DNA of 64,000 nt, from NCBI RefSeq assembly GCF_037975245.1, contig NC_092566.1:16595001-16659000 (forward strand), written 5' to 3'. Shown one piece after another: positions 25,101-39,500 of the stretch. A program made the position numbers and the translations under genes. The notes beneath the pieces were generated by a model that saw only the letters and a list, made by a program, of their open reading frames with translations, was not told the DNA's origin and did no database searches. The first letter of the stretch is position 1. Each line of letters opens with the position of its first letter. This DNA is from Apostichopus japonicus. Its lineage: Eukaryota > Echinodermata > Holothuroidea > Aspidochirotida > Stichopodidae.

Positions 25101-27870
25101 GCGTATTTAACAGACAGGTTGTCAATTGTTTTTACTCCAGTTTCTAGTACAGGTAACATGAAAGGTGCGTCCAACTTGGAATACAAATTAAAATAGAGGA
25201 ATTGCCTACAATTTATTTAACTTTTGAGTTTTATAAGACGTAAAATTATTGATCATCAAACCATATCTATTTTTTTTTTAAAGTTCACGTTTGACATATT
25301 TCTCTATCAACCATGTGAAATTGATCTCCGTGTACCCCTACCATTTCGACGTCTTCCCTTAATTGATGTACACCGTCAATTCCCATATACCTAACTTGCT
25401 AGATATTCTGATACTATAGTATAGTTAAGAACTTTTATAGTTTAGCATAGTTAAGAACTTTGTAAACTTTCTAATATTATAGCATAGTATATAATTGGCT
25501 CAAAGTTGTTGTTATTTGCTTCTTAAAGATCATCAGTATAATAAGCATCCCGTGATCTGGATCTTGCTAAGAATCTACATTTTGAGATGTTTTAAAAGTA
25601 AAGTTTCAGTGGGAGTGGGGGGTGGGAGTGGTGGTGGGGTAGGTCTTTTCCAGTCGCTGCACCCGGCGCAAGACTGCTTATGTTTCCTTCAAAAAGTCAC
25701 CTTATGCGACAAGCTGATAGGGCTTTGAGCGCCGGCTCTCTTCTGGGTGGATACGTGCGCATTATATATCTTTGTTATTGTGTATTATATTATTACTACA
25801 AAATTAATACGTCAGAGAGGGGGAAATATTATGAGATATGGTGCAAGTATATGCCCTTTGCCAGTTTTAAAATTACCCCGCGACAGTTAATTCACGTTAA
25901 TTTGGGGTCAACCCTGATGTCTACCAGTATGAAGTGGAAAGAAGGGGGAGGGGGAACGTTAATGTTTGCTTAACTTTATACTGTAACGTTCGCGTATATG
26001 GTTAGGTATATCGTTATTATTTCAAACGTTAGCTACAGTGTATGCTAATCCAATATTATATGTTCCAGTCTTTTCCCAATTATTATTGTCAATTGTATCT
26101 GGTGTCAACATTCAACAGATTTGTTAATTGCATTCTTCGGAAGCAGTTATGTGGGATATAACACTTTAAACTGTAATTTTTCATGATATTTTGACCAGGC
26201 CATGTAATATTACACACATAAATGAATACTCATTATAGCCTATACTCTAGGCCAACAATAACTGACCTACTGTATGTGGTTCTAACTGCTTGGCTGCTAC
26301 ACATTAACGAGAATCATAATACGTAGCGTATTGTATACCTAACAATTGACAAGACAGTGCACAAAATCACAATGTTAAGTTGGCTTAACATGTTGTGGCG
26401 TCATATTATAAATTTCTGAAATGAAATTCATCCACCTCATTAAGTATAACAAAATAATAACTGGTCAACCATTGCGATTAACTTTTATAATAACATATTT
26501 CCAGTTTAAAAATGGAAAAACGGCAACATTTTTCATTTGAGTTATAAATTGTTTCCATAAGTTTAAAGGACTTATTTGATAATTAATAAATCGGATTTTG
26601 TTTTCAATTACAAAATGACATTAGGAAGGAATATCAGTTTTACTTGTTTAACTACATACGTAGATAACCGCCAGGGGAGCTACAGTAAATGACATTGGAT
26701 AATCTTACACATTCTATAATAGTTGATCAGATTTCAAAAACCATATAAATTGTGACTTGTTTTGATATGTATTTAGTTAATATAAAACACATTCTACGAA
26801 CACGATATTAAGTTAAACCTGTACTAACGCTCTTCATGTATGCATACATTACACTTCGTGCACTCACCTGGTACAGGAAAGCTAAATCCACATGTTTGCA
26901 TGGAATGGACTATCACGTTATTTTGCAAGAAGTACAGGTTTTTAGTCATTAACACAAATCCAGTGAGCCTCCTGAAGAAAATGTTCTTTCCAGAACCGTA
27001 ACCAAAGTTTATTAAAAAAGGAAAATATTCCCACAATGAGACGCTGGTTGATTCAGATACACACCGTGAAGTTTTACGTCATATATATTCCGACCATGTA
27101 ATCATGCAACTTGTTTTTCCAATGTGTATACAAAATACTCAATTCACGAGCGGGTTTCTGCAAATTACTCGGTAAATGGGGGGATTATAATGGCAACCTT
27201 TAGTGTAAGAATGTGGATCACAGTGTAGTCTCTAAGCCAACCAGTGAATGCATTGTCTGTTCTGGCAGGGTAGTTTTTGTTGATTATTCAGTTGGGACTG
27301 TTAACAATTCGTGCTATTCCTTAGTGTGTTTTGTTTTTTTGTGAACGCTGCCCTACCTCTACCGAACCAATCGAAGCGTGTCCAGTTTCTTTGGAGTGGG
27401 AGTGCCAATCTTAGCACGCTGACATTTTTGGCTGGTGACGTTTGAAGAGGTATACCTATGGTATACAGTCACAGGATGTTACCGGTATTTGTTTGAACAA
27501 GTATAGTACAATAACTCAAAAGCGTCCTTCGATACTGTAGGTTAATTTCGTGCGATTTTGTGTTTTCTGATTGGTAGAGCATACCGTTACAAAACTTTAA
27601 GAGTTAGAACCTGTGCATGATCTAGCACCGTGTGGGAAGGTGAGGGGGGGGGGGGGGGGGGTAGGGGAGGGATGGAGGTGAGGGAGAAGGGGGATAATAT
27701 TTTATTTCGTTGCAGAAATTATGGCATGCAAGGGCAAATGTGTCCGACTCTGGTTTTATATGAGAGACTTCAATCCGACTTGGATGGCAAGCTGTGTGAC
27801 CTTTTTCTTGATATCGAAATCAGGGTAGTATTAAGCAATGGGCCAAATGGACCCGAGCCCAAGGCCCCTC

Positions 27871-28090
27871 TGGAGTGTTAGCTCAGTGGTTAACACCGGT
27901 GCCTTTCAATCATAAGGTCCCCGGTTCGAGTCACTCCCAGATTAATGTATGTCGTCCAGTTACAGAGTTGTTGACAATTAACAATTCATAATCATGGACG
28001 TTAAATATGAATGTGAGAGATTGACTTCAGTCAGCTTGCGGCTTTGATAAGCCAATTAGGCTTCTTCGCGAGTTCTTGCTTGCAGGAGGA
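27871..28090 (+). repeat. tRNA-derived SINE candidate
   Basis: Box A TAGCTCAGTGG at 27879-27889 and box B GGTTCGAGTCA at 27923-27933. GGAGTG (27872-27877) pairs with CACTCC (27932-27937) like an acceptor stem, but there is no proper T-stem, so it is not a working tRNA gene. Unique sequence with a hairpin GGCTTTGATAAGCC near 28040-28053 follows. Confidence 0.45.
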
Positions 28091-29223
28091 GCTAATACAC
28101 ATATATACACATACAATCTGCGACAGGAGTTCTAAATGTAAGGTTACATACCTAAACAGTACAGGCCTATTAAAAAGGTTAATGGTAACCCATGATTGTT
28201 TCAAATACGATCATGATGACTTTTATAGAAATGTTCTTTTAGCTTGATATGAACCTCGGAACAGCTTTGGATGACATACGACAACATTTGTCCTTCAATC
28301 ATTTCGAATCGTTGAGAAATTTGGAATACATCATTTTTTTCATTAATGTGATAGTTGACGCCATAAACTTGATAGTTATGTTTTCCGAATTGTCTGAACT
28401 AACAAATAGTATCTGTGTTAGTACTATAATAAATTCAGTCACTTTAACCGATGAGGCTCTCAAAATGTCATATCGCAAAAGTATAAATGTGTTTAAGAAA
28501 TACAGTCTGGCTGGACTAATAATAATATAATTTAATAAACGACATACCAAATTAGTTTTATGCCTAAATTTACAGGCGGTTAGTGAAGTTGAGGTGAAAA
28601 TATAAACAGTAAAATGATAATGAGCTCTGAACGAATTAGAGTTGCGAAAGTCAGTTGATGAAGTAAATTTGAGACAAATTAAAATTTTCAACTGATTAAA
28701 GATATGCGATTTCAAACTTGAGTCGGACTCGAGCGATGAATAATTTTTCTCAACTGGAAATTTTAACACTGGACTTCACACGTAACCACCCCATTCCTAT
28801 CACACCTTTCTTCTAAAACAAAGTAAACGTTCTCGCAGAAGTCAAAAGTAAATTTACACTCTACGGGAATTATCCAATATCTGCCAGCCTCCAAGTTTCT
28901 AAATACATTCCTATACACTTTCGAATCACTTATGACTAAACATACATTGGGGCCAACAAACTCTTGAGTTCAAGCTATTAATAAGGTTCGGTTTAGAAAA
29001 AAAATGCTATAAAGCTAAATTTCTCAAAGAGTCTTGAAATATATCTACAAGCAGTGAGCTGTTATAACAACTCCCTGCTACAAGCAAGTCGCAAATTTGT
29101 AATAGTACAAAGGTATTTCTAATAGAGGGCGCTATTTGTTTTTGTTCGATGCACCAATCGAAACTAACTGTCTCGAAAATATTATAAAAACTGCAATTGT
29201 TCGGTAAAGTTTCATGGCTGCAT

Positions 29224-32200
29224 TTACAGTGTGCACACAGCACACGTCAGTTCTTTACCATTCGGGTAAGTTGAACACGGCAAACCTTTTCCATCCGATG
29301 ACCCACATTGACCTTCTACCGGAACGAGACGGGCGCCCTCACTTAAATTGCGAGTGTCTCTGTGTGTCATTTCAGCATTGCGGTCCACGCAAATCCAATC
29401 ACTTCGATGCGAATCGCTTGGTGACGTCATCAAATATCCATAGTACTCACACGTCCAACCGATTGGGCAATTGTTTCTCGCAGGTTGCATCATTTGAATA
29501 CTTCTTTCGTTAACTACGCAGACGGCACAAGGGACGCCTTGGTTTTTGCCGTAGAATGGCGGGAACATGGTGATTCCATACTCTGCACTAACGATAGTAC
29601 CCCTCTGATCTTGCTGACCAGGTGAAGGATGGTCGAAAACTGGATTCACAGGCAGACATAGGTAGCCCGCTCCGCCACCAGATTGTTCCATCCCCGCTCC
29701 GCTTGTAATTCCTGTGGATTATAGAAAAGTATGGATCTTTGGTCATACTTGATGTTGGGCTTATTGGTAACATCAAGTTGATATGGGAATATAAAGTTAT
29801 GATATAAATTGGTTTAACTTTGCTGAGATCAGCTTGTCTTATGTAAAGAAATGAATGAACTGTTTTAACATTAATTTTACAAGGACACTTATGCTCGACG
29901 TCGGACGTGCATCCTGGCAGTGGTTCAGCGAGTAACATTGTGAAGATCGAAACAAGTGGAATGCTAAACAGATCATAATTGATATAGGCGGCTATATGGA
30001 AATCATTAATTGTCAATTAACGTCATTTGCTAACCCTTACATAGCCATACATACCTGAATACACGAGCTGTGAGGTCGAAGGACAATCATTGCGCCCCCA
30101 TCTCGTGTAGAGAGTTCCCCTTGAAGAGATCATGTCTGTTTCATCCCCAGGCTCTCCCTTTTGTCCTTTTGATCCTGAAATTGTATGCAGTGGGTAGTAT
30201 GTTGTCATGATTGCGATATCAGTTTAATGATGTATGGATGAATCATGTACATAAAAGTAACAGAAAAGGAGGTTTGAAACAAGAACAAATACTGAAATGT
30301 TAAAAACAGTTTGATACACAACTTTCGAGCAAATTATAACCATATTTGCATACAGAGATTCTGGAAAAGCATTTCTATAACCAGCGGGAAAATGGAGCGG
30401 CGGACATGAAGGGAGCCGGGGGGGGGGGGGTTAGGGAGAAACCAAACCCGAAGGCATATTGCTTATTTCTGATGAAATACTAAAGTATTCGATGATATTT
30501 GCAATATAATTTATTGCAGGTATCACTTTGTAAAATATGAATAGAGTTTTGATTATATCGTGTATAGTAAACCTATCTTTATGAAAGTATAAATTAAGCT
30601 GTATCTTTTGAGATTGTGAGTCTTAAATCATTTATGAAGCATGCTACTGAATATACATACCAGTAGAGCCTGCAATACCACGTGGTCCCATTCTTCCGGG
30701 TCTACCAGGCCCACCTTGGTTCCCTTTCTCACCACTGTCACCAACCGCACCCGACTCTCCTCTTACACCGTCAATTCCAGGGGGACCGGTCAGTCCCAAA
30801 GGTCCTGGTTCTCCTGCTTGACCCTTTAATCCGGCCTCTCCTTTGTCCCCTCTCTCACCCGGATATCCTGCTTGTCCCGGTGGACCAGGTATTAGGACAG
30901 TCCGTCTTTGATCGCAAGGGTCAGTGTAGCAAATGCTCCCGGTCTTAATTTCGACTGTTTTCAAGGAAACGATCGAAATACGTTATGATTATAAACCGAG
31001 ACACCCTCAACGTCTTCGCTCGCATAATATTTATTCTATAGAATATATTGATATATGCGAAAGAAACGTTCTTATCGTTCTTATATGTTCTCGGAAACGC
31101 ATTTCCGTTAATTATAAGCCTTGCTGTCATGGTAAGGTTATACTTCCCCTTCCCCCACCTTTGCTACGCGCCTGCATGGGGATATTGGAATTAATAACAA
31201 AATTGCTTCGCGGAAACAAATAGGTACGCTGAGAGAGGAAGGGGTATAATAATAATTTCTATACGCTGCTGATTAAGTACATTCGCAATAATAGAGGGCT
31301 TGTAACGGCAAATGTTGCCCCTCCGATTCTCAAAACGGATCGACGCCCTTGTTAAAATCAAGTTCTTACAACTTGAATAAACCATCCACCGGTTTTCTAA
31401 ATTGGTGATTAAATCGTGGGTATCGATCGATATAACGTCTATAAAATCTTAAAATGATTACAGAGGATTTATAGATACGAATATGTCATAATTACTTTTA
31501 TCATCTCCAGTACTAGAATCATTAGCTCTGTTCGTAGTGGCATCTGTAACACTACTGTTAGTATTGGACGATACATCGGGTGTTTCTGTTGAACCGACAT
31601 TGCCAATTCTCTCTACACCGCCGAGATCGCCACGGCGCCCGGTGTCTCTGAGAGACCGCGGTGTCATCGTTTGCTCATTTTCAAGATGTAGAAAACTGAA
31701 TATCATAGTTGAGATTTCCTCATGAAGCTTATCCATGGCACGGAAGTCATTCTGAATCACAGAAATTCAATAAATGAGGCAGATGTCAAAATTAAAACAA
31801 AATTTCATTAATTTTAATTTTAGATGGGTTTTGCGATAACGCGCACAGGATTTCAAAGGTGGGAGATGGGGTGGGGTTGACGTTGCCCAAATTCTAACTT
31901 ACACCGACTCATTTGTTAGGGTCATCAACTTGTATGGATGGGCTTTCTTTACATTTGAAGGGTGTGGCTGTGATAAAGTAGAATGCGACGTTTATGTAGG
32001 GATTGAATTGGTTGTTGTTGAAAGTTTAAACGTCAAATGTAGCACTCTGGGGCATAGGCTTAGACTATAACTTCGGTGTATAAACTTTAGGTCAAAACAC
32101 TAAATACTTTTAAATTGTGTAAAATATCCCCCGAAAGACGATGGAGATGGATCATGGTGGGGGGGGGGGGGGCGGGGGGAGTTGGGGACGGACAGATTGA

Positions 32201-32636
32201 GTACACTTGTACCGACGTTTGTGCCCTTATCTGTTAAGTCAACCGATTTTCCCCAAAACCAATTTAGAATGACAAGTTTTTGGAGGTTAGTGGGGCGGGG
32301 GTAGATTAGGCAAAATCAAATATCTATACAAGGAAACTTTTCTACTCTAAGTTAAAGCATATATTAATATTCTCTCACCTTCAAACGTCTGAGGTCCGAC
32401 TCAAGACTACCGCCATCTCCCAATTCTTCGTTTTTCAAGGCTTCGTCGATGACGTCATCAATAACAATATTTAATCTTTTCGTCAATTGATCAATAATTG
32501 TTGTATTGACGCTTTGTCCACCGACCTGATCGATGTTACTGACAACGGCTGCGTGTGCGACGAAAATATGCACGAATATGTAAAAACAGACTAAATATTT
32601 CCCAAATATGTATAACTTTGCCATATTGAATTTCAC
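29224..32636 (-). CDS. Short-chain collagen C4-like protein (collagen A)
   Basis: Five coding exons: 32636-32379, 31751-31496, 30954-30661, 30174-30055, 29711-29224; 471 residues if the first ATG is used (an in-frame ATG lies four codons on). Secreted short collagen: signal peptide (core LYIFGKYLVCFYIFVHIFVA), a helical region, then an unusually long low-complexity linker with the minimal furin-type site P-R-S-L-R and many Ser/Thr/Asn, a C-Y-T-D-P-C pair, R-T-V-L-I-P, then about 29 Gly-X-Y triplets spanning exons 3-4. The linker Y-T-R-W-G-R and the globular C-terminal domain follow (G-G-G-A-G-Y-L-C-L-P, V-P-C-A-V-C, M-Q-P-A-R, E-Y-Y-G-Y-L-M, L-T-C-A-V-C). Family known first from freshwater sponges. 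Intron phases 0,1,1,1. It is head-to-head with collagen B. Confidence 0.85.
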
Positions 32637-35600
32637 AAGGCGATCCTATATACCGAGTTACACAGCCTTACTTAAGCTACAACCACATGAAATAAATCGT
32701 TGATTCGAACTGTGAAATAAAACTAAATTAAAGTCTTTTTATAAAGAAACTGAACTGTGTAGTTGGTATTATGGGGCACAAGTTAACTCGTTAGTTTGCT
32801 GATTTATTTCCGACACAGTAAACCGTTGTTTTCCTGTGATATTAACCACGCCGAGTAAAGCAAGTCTGAAAATTGATTAGCTATGTCCGGTGGAGGTTGT
32901 CTCCGGAAATACGCTCACAGAAGTAGAGAATATAATATTGCTGTCATTTCCAGTGTAAGCGGAAAGTAAGTTGATACTTATGGTTAGAAACTATACCGTG
33001 TGAAAATTTTAGAAACTTTTAAAATTGCTGAATAAGGTGACATGATCGGAATTGACTTCCAAAATCTCAGCAATAAAATCGATGTTTCATTCACCGAAAT
33101 AGGGTAAACGGAAAACAGGGAACACATTGCTATAATAGAATTATTGAAACTAAATCCCTTATAAGAGTTCAGCAATAACTGATTGCCAACCAATTTTATG
33201 AGATTGTTGTTTTAAACATCATATTCATAAGAAAAATATGTAAAAAGGAAAAGAAAAGAATTAACTTGCTTCTATCTTACATACATAATTATATAAATTA
33301 CATATAGTATTAAAAGTAATCCTAGTATTGATTTTCCTGTGAAAAGAGGTAATATTTGTTTGAAAGGAAATACCCCAAATTGATTAGTGGATTATGATAT
33401 AGTTTGTAATTGTATAGGAGATTAGAGACCAAAATTGTTGGTATTTCCTCTTTCAAATAAAATTATAGGAAAATAAACAGTGTTTATGACAGCTTTAAAG
33501 TACATGTTTGACGAGATGGATTTTTCCATCATTGAAAGAATTGTTTTTAACCAATTAACTTCATTAATGAAGTTAATTGGTTGGATGTTGGCTGAGATAA
33601 ATGGCAAAAGAGAGCCTCCACGTTGTTATATAGGGTGTGTGCATTGGGGTAGTTGCAATTGAACTTTGTCCCAAAACTAATAATCTGACTGCTTTAAGTC
33701 GTTTGTATATAGTTTTGATGTTTAAGGATGAATTAAATTGAAATTAACATCGTCTTGAATATTCATGCCGATATTATCTTTTGGAAGTACATTTGTGGGG
33801 GGTGGGGTGGGGTGGGGGGGGGGACGAAAACAAGACATAGGTGGAGGGATTTAGGATCAGTAGGAACTAAAACAGTCAGCTTAATTGTCCTTGTGGTGCC
33901 AATATCCTTCCAGTTTGCCTGATACACACAAAATATCGTTTCTTTTGTAACAAAACCACGTAACCATGGCAATTGCTTTTCCCCAAGCCGAAAAGCGGGA
34001 AAATTACGTTTTTCAAAATTGTGAAAGAAATCAACTTTTGTCCTTGGATCACTCCTTTAACGATCTGGTTTCACACAAGGTTTGTCAGTCTGGGATATGC
34101 ACTTCGCTTTCACTAGTAACATGTGTCGTTTAGAGTAGCCTGAAGTTGTACCACGATATGACGTCATCTCGTAGTATGACGTCATATGAGATGATATCAT
34201 ATCACTATAATACCACTACACCAAAGTTAGGAACAATAATAGTCGTACGATGTACTTCCACTGAGTCAGTCACATAGGGAAGTAAAGGGTTGTTATACAG
34301 GATATGCGACAAAAGTGTTGTACAAGATTCTGCTATCAATAAACTTCATGTGTAACTTGCAATGCACGCCGATCAATTTAATGAACACGCTTTATATTGG
34401 TCCCCTATATTCCTGTAGCCTACTATAATGAAATGATTATGATTCTTATCGGAGACTTGGAATGAAACATACACAATTGGCACTAATAATGCATAGGAAA
34501 ACATTTGAGAGAAGAAATTATGCCTTCTGAATATAATGAACTTTCAATTTACTTTCAACTATACTTCAAGGTCTTCTAGAAAAAAATGCAGCCTTCTATA
34601 ACTAAATATCACACGCGTGTTCCTTACAAGTATTCACGTACGATGTCCTTTCGAGCATGTGGGCTAGCATTCCATATGCTGTCTAAGTGATGTATTGTAT
34701 ATAGTATTTTAGTATAGGCTATATGTTGTTTAATTTTTCATTCTAGCCCACACAAAATTGTTCTTAAATTTAGAAGAAGTCCACTGATCGACACAGAGGC
34801 TATATAGAAGACAAAACTGACCTGTGGGAAATCATAATGAAATGCTGAAACACGGATATTAGATTTGGGGGTCTACAACGGGATTCTCACAATTTAAAAT
34901 TTATAGGAAGTCTTGCGCATGTGCTAACTAACCATTTTTTCTCTTCTGAAGTTCACCGTAATGTTATAATATTTTATGCAGTTGGTAGATGAAAGGACTA
35001 TTGTACATCTGAAGTAACTGTGTTAAAATTGCGTATTTTAACGATTTCCAATATTAAAAAAATAATAATAATACTAAAATAAATAAAGGGTCCTATTAGA
35101 TTAGCAAGCCTTTAACGAATGAAGGGCGCTATACAACTATGCAAAAATATCTGCCAATGTTATTGCGGTAAATGTTTCAGGTGAACACGACGGCTGATTT
35201 GTACAGAATTTTACTATCTCACAAAACTAAACTTCTCATCTAACTAAAGTTAATGCTACACGTGTTTACGATTAGAATACACATGTATCTTCAGTAAGAT
35301 TCTTTCTTGAATATACACTGTTATTTAAATATGAAACACCTTATGTGCACACATCTGGGTAATAGCACCGTAGATGATCTCAGTTCTGCGTATGCAAATC
35401 GTGAATTCACTCGTAAACAAATCTTCGGGGTAGCAGTATCATTATTCCGACTTCTAACTCATTTACTTACCTGTACATTAAATATTCACTGGCTAACATT
35501 TAAAGTACTATAGTCCTATTATCCTATTGGGCTTTGTGTAGCATCCTCGAGAAACCGACTTTAGGTCCGTGTGTTAGACTAGGTAGTCCAGTCACTCTAA

Positions 35601-35759
35601 TTGATGAACTTGACATGATCAAAGGGTCAGTTTTAAAACTTTAACTTTGGTAACCTGGTCGCCAACATATAAACTAACTGTGTACCTACAGTCAAGTTTT
35701 AGCTGTCCTAGATACGGTTTCCCGAGGGAATATTATTTACTATTTATTGTCTACTAATC

Positions 35760-35968
35760 ACCTTACATCAATCTCTTGTGTTCACCATGCTCATTAACCT
35801 GTCTGTATTCTGTGCGTGTTTTTGTCCCTTCTGTTACTGTTACTTGTCATTTAGCCTTGAAGAAGATTCTGCTAGGATCGAAACGTCAGGCCAACTTACT
35901 TTTACACATTCTCCTACACAGGCTCTCTAGTAGATAAGCAGTTTGCTAACAGTTTTATTTTATCTTGG
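35760..35968 (+). repeat. Family B repeat, copy 2
   Basis: About 80-90% similar by eye to copy 3 at 43288-43506 but in opposite orientation. Carries the hammerhead-like core (35854-35891), then ACACATTCTCCTACACAGGC and the end module to CAGTTTTATTTTA. It lies in the divergent region between collagens A and B. Confidence 0.75.
35854..35891 (+). ncRNA. Hammerhead-like fold, family B copy 2
   Basis: GCCT/AGGC outer stem, TGAAGAA, stem II GATTC-TGCTA-GGATC, GAAA, CGTC. Compared with copies 3 and 4 it lacks the first core C. Palindromic ACGT occupies the stem III place. Confidence 0.35.
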
Positions 35969-36500
35969 AATATTATTTAGTGTAAACTAATTACTCTTCC
36001 ATACTGTTCTACACACTCTGAAGTTATAATAGTTTTATGGACTTACGAAGCCAGAATCAAACTTGTCAAAAGGAAAAAGTAAGTCAGATCTTGTTAGTGT
36101 AATTTGTCAAGGTCTGCAGTCCAGGAAACGTTTATTCATAACCTTCTATACCGTTACCCAATTCGCGATTTCTAGGCTTCCATTTTCAAACGAAATTGTA
36201 ATAAAAATCGTGCGTTGTGTACTTCCTGCAGGAAGCCATATCATTGACATTTAACCCTCTAATAACTCTGTTTGTATCGAACCAGATTTCAAAAGATTTT
36301 GAAGTCTCTTCTCATTTTAGTTTAGCTGTAATCTTGAAGAGCGCCATGATTCAGAAGGGCGTTCACGTTTTGACACAGTGTGTGGAATGTACCGTAAAAG
36401 CTACAATGTTTGTAGAAACCTAGTAATGATTTTAAGTATTTCATTGTAGGACAACGCTTTGCATCAGATCTAAATCGATATCAAAACTTGTATACCGTGG

Positions 36501-39500
36501 ATGTCGTGTTCGAGAAGAAAAAAAATGGATGAATCAACGACGAAACTATTTTCGCATCTCTTGATTTTTGCTGTAATGTCAGTAGTTATTTCTTTGACAA
36601 ATGCCTTTTATGATATAGAACCATCAGATGGAAGCTCAGAAGGAATATACCAGGATACTTTTTCCGAAATGCTACTGATAGAGGTAAGGCAATAAGCTGC
36701 TCAAAATAAATATAATTACAACATAATTACAATTGGGAGAAAGAAAAGATATTTAGAATCGATAACATGAATACATTTTTATACGTACACATTCATTTGC
36801 GTTAAGTTAAGTTTATTTAAAAGTCATTAGTATACTGGCCCCAAACTTTAAGCATAATACACATTTGTTAGAACGTCTAGAAAGTATTTTTAGAAGATTC
36901 TGATTCTCCATATTACTCTAAGCCATTGGGGAATTGTTAGAATATACAAATATATATCTCAATGTGGGTAACTACATTTCGCGTGGCGCCATATGCAAGT
37001 TGTTGATATTTGAGCACGGGTGTTCATTTTCTGGCTTTCTAGCATATTAGGGGTAAAACTAATGGTCACTTTATATTAAGGATACTATGTTGAGATGATA
37101 ATATGGGACAAAGAATATCTTAGCAAAAACGTTCATTTTATACGAATTTCTTTGCATAATTTACGCCCATATATGTTCTTCTAATCGAATCCAACGCTGT
37201 TGGAATACTGTCAGTACAAGTGCTTTGAAACATGGAATGATGGTACGGTTTATAGAAAAACAAATTGTCCCAAACTGAGTTATTAGGAAACGTTTCTACT
37301 TTAAATAACAATTGATTATTCCCAGTATGGGAAGAAAACTACTTCCAACTTCTAAAAATAAGTCACATAAGGGCATATTTTCATTACAAATATGGGAAAG
37401 GCTAAATTTCATTAACAAACTTCTTATTCATTAGAATGGGCACATTTAAGGTTTCTCACCAGAACTGGGGATGCCCCACCACACACATAGGTTCCGTCGT
37501 ACTGGCATTAGGACATGAATTTTGTTAAACTAAAAATGCAAAGATCCCGAAGATATCAAATCTTCTCCATAATTTATAGGAAATATATTCTGAGATGGAG
37601 GCTCAACAGATGGAGACGGCTTCCCTGGTTGATGAACTCCTGCTCGACGAGCGTATGGACAGCAATCGATCAAAGCGGGATGGTTGGTTAATTCTAAATT
37701 TGTAATTTAGCAACATTATTGTGGTATTTAATATCGAAAATTTCAAGGTTACACCGGATCTCGCTGAATTATAGTCTATATTAGCAATCAATTTTATTTT
37801 CTCGTCGAGTGGAGTTGCAGCAGGAATTTTCATATCACAGAATTGTAATTAAATAATTCCATGGTTGCGGATTTCGCTGAACTACTGCCGTTAAATTGAT
37901 ATACTTTTACAAGCAATCGAGTTGCAGCAGGAAGTTTTATATCACAGAATTGTAGTTAAATAATTCCACCGTTGCACCAGATCTCGCTGAACTACTACCA
38001 TTAAATGTAAATGCTCTTACAAACAATCGAATTTCAGCAGGAATTCGCAAATCACAGAATTGTAATAACATAATTCCATGGTTGCAGAAAGTAACTACTA
38101 CCATCTCAATTTCAATTATATGTTCTTAGCAACAGTCCAGTTCCGACATGGGTCAAACTGTTTCATGGACAGGTGCAGTGAACGGAAGACAGTTTTAATC
38201 CCAGGACCAACGGGACCAGCGGGAAGTAGGGGTGCAACTGGTACAACGGGTGAAAGAGGGCCTAAGGGGGAGAGTGGAGATGAAGGGCCAACAGGAGATC
38301 GTGGTGACATTGGTAATCGTGGTGAACAAGGGGATGAAGGTGAACCTGGTGAGAGGGGCATAAACGGTGCAAGGGGTAGTCCTGGGTTAACTGGAGCGAC
38401 TGGGGTGAAAGGGCAAAGAGGTTAGTGCATTTCTATTTGAATGGATATCGATGTATCCTAAAAACTAGAAAACAGTTGTTCTTGAGGGGAAAATAGCCAT
38501 CTTTTTACATAAAAGAGTTATCTTTATGTGTTTATACACAACCGTTAAAGAACAAGAATTGTCAGTACCTGAAAGCATAATTTGTTATAATTCACAACAG
38601 GACTGAAACAAAAATATTCATACGTTTTCTTGTAAATATAAATATAAATGTAACAGAACAGTATATATTTTACATTTACATGAGAGGCAAAAGTAGGTAA
38701 ATTGCGCATCCACGTAAACTCCTTCTTTAGTTATAATGAGAGATATCCAAATAGTGTAAATATCACAGGTTTGGAGGAAATAGGAAAAATATAAAATCTA
38801 AGGGAAAATGAAGCTTTAATTGGTCAAATATAGTGAATCCAAACATTTGAGAAAACTTGGGAAGGTTTAAAAGTTCTGCTGTGATATTAGTTAACTATAT
38901 ATTTTTTTTACTTGCCATCCATGATAAGACCATCATTCTGAACTCACTTAAACATTTTGGTTTTAATAGGACGTATTTGTACATTGTTAACATCACAGAA
39001 AATCATGTTTATAACTAACATTTATAAAACAAATTAACTTATAAAACTTATTATTGGTACTGTGTTCTTCTATTCAGGTGATAAAGGTTACACCGGAAGC
39101 AGAACGACCTCTAAAGCTGTCTACACCAGATGGGGAAGTAATACGTGTCCCGATACAGCTACTTTAGTATACGAAGGTAATCGTTATCTACGTATATAAT
39201 GTAACGATGATGACCATGCAATGGTTTGTTTGTATATGGTATACTAAATATTATATATCTTATTATATATATTATATATTTCAATGTCAGAAAAAAACAC
39301 GAAAAAAGCATCTTCAGCCATGGTAGTACGATAGGAGATTTTTGTACTTTGTAGCGAAGAATTGTAAACTAAATATGATGAGGTTTGTATCTGACAACAA
39401 GAGAATGAGTAGCTTAATGCCCTGTCTATTTCTTGATAATGCGCATGACTGTGGTGATTTTATCCGAAAGAAACTTAGATTCTGCATTGTCATTCCTTTC

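Larger units (their letters stand above)
32653..36500. other. Shared intergenic region between divergent collagens A and B
   Basis: About 3.85 kb between two gene starts that point away from each other, so it should hold both promoters. No long open frame is convincing. It contains a family B repeat (35760-35968) and an AT-rich background. A GATGACGTCATATG-like cluster near 34150-34210 (ATGACGTCAT twice, a CRE/AP-1-type site) is visible; its use is unknown. Confidence 0.5.

Noticed and set aside
26824-27036. 70-codon Cys-containing minus-strand open frame
   Set aside because: C-x-x-C near the end looks suggestive, but no family match and no splice partners; not supported.
27871-27940. tRNA gene
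   Set aside because: Box A, box B and an acceptor-like stem are present, but the T-stem cannot pair and the anticodon loop is not standard; better read as a SINE head.
28299-28769. 156-codon minus-strand open frame, with a plus-strand overlap
   Set aside because: Low-complexity, Ile/Ser-rich, no flanking splice or promoter signals; both strands are open, as expected in AT-rich sequence.
32645-32652. TATATAGG as TATA box for collagen A
   Set aside because: It is only about 9 bases upstream of the first ATG, too close for a start site between them, unless the second ATG or another promoter is used.
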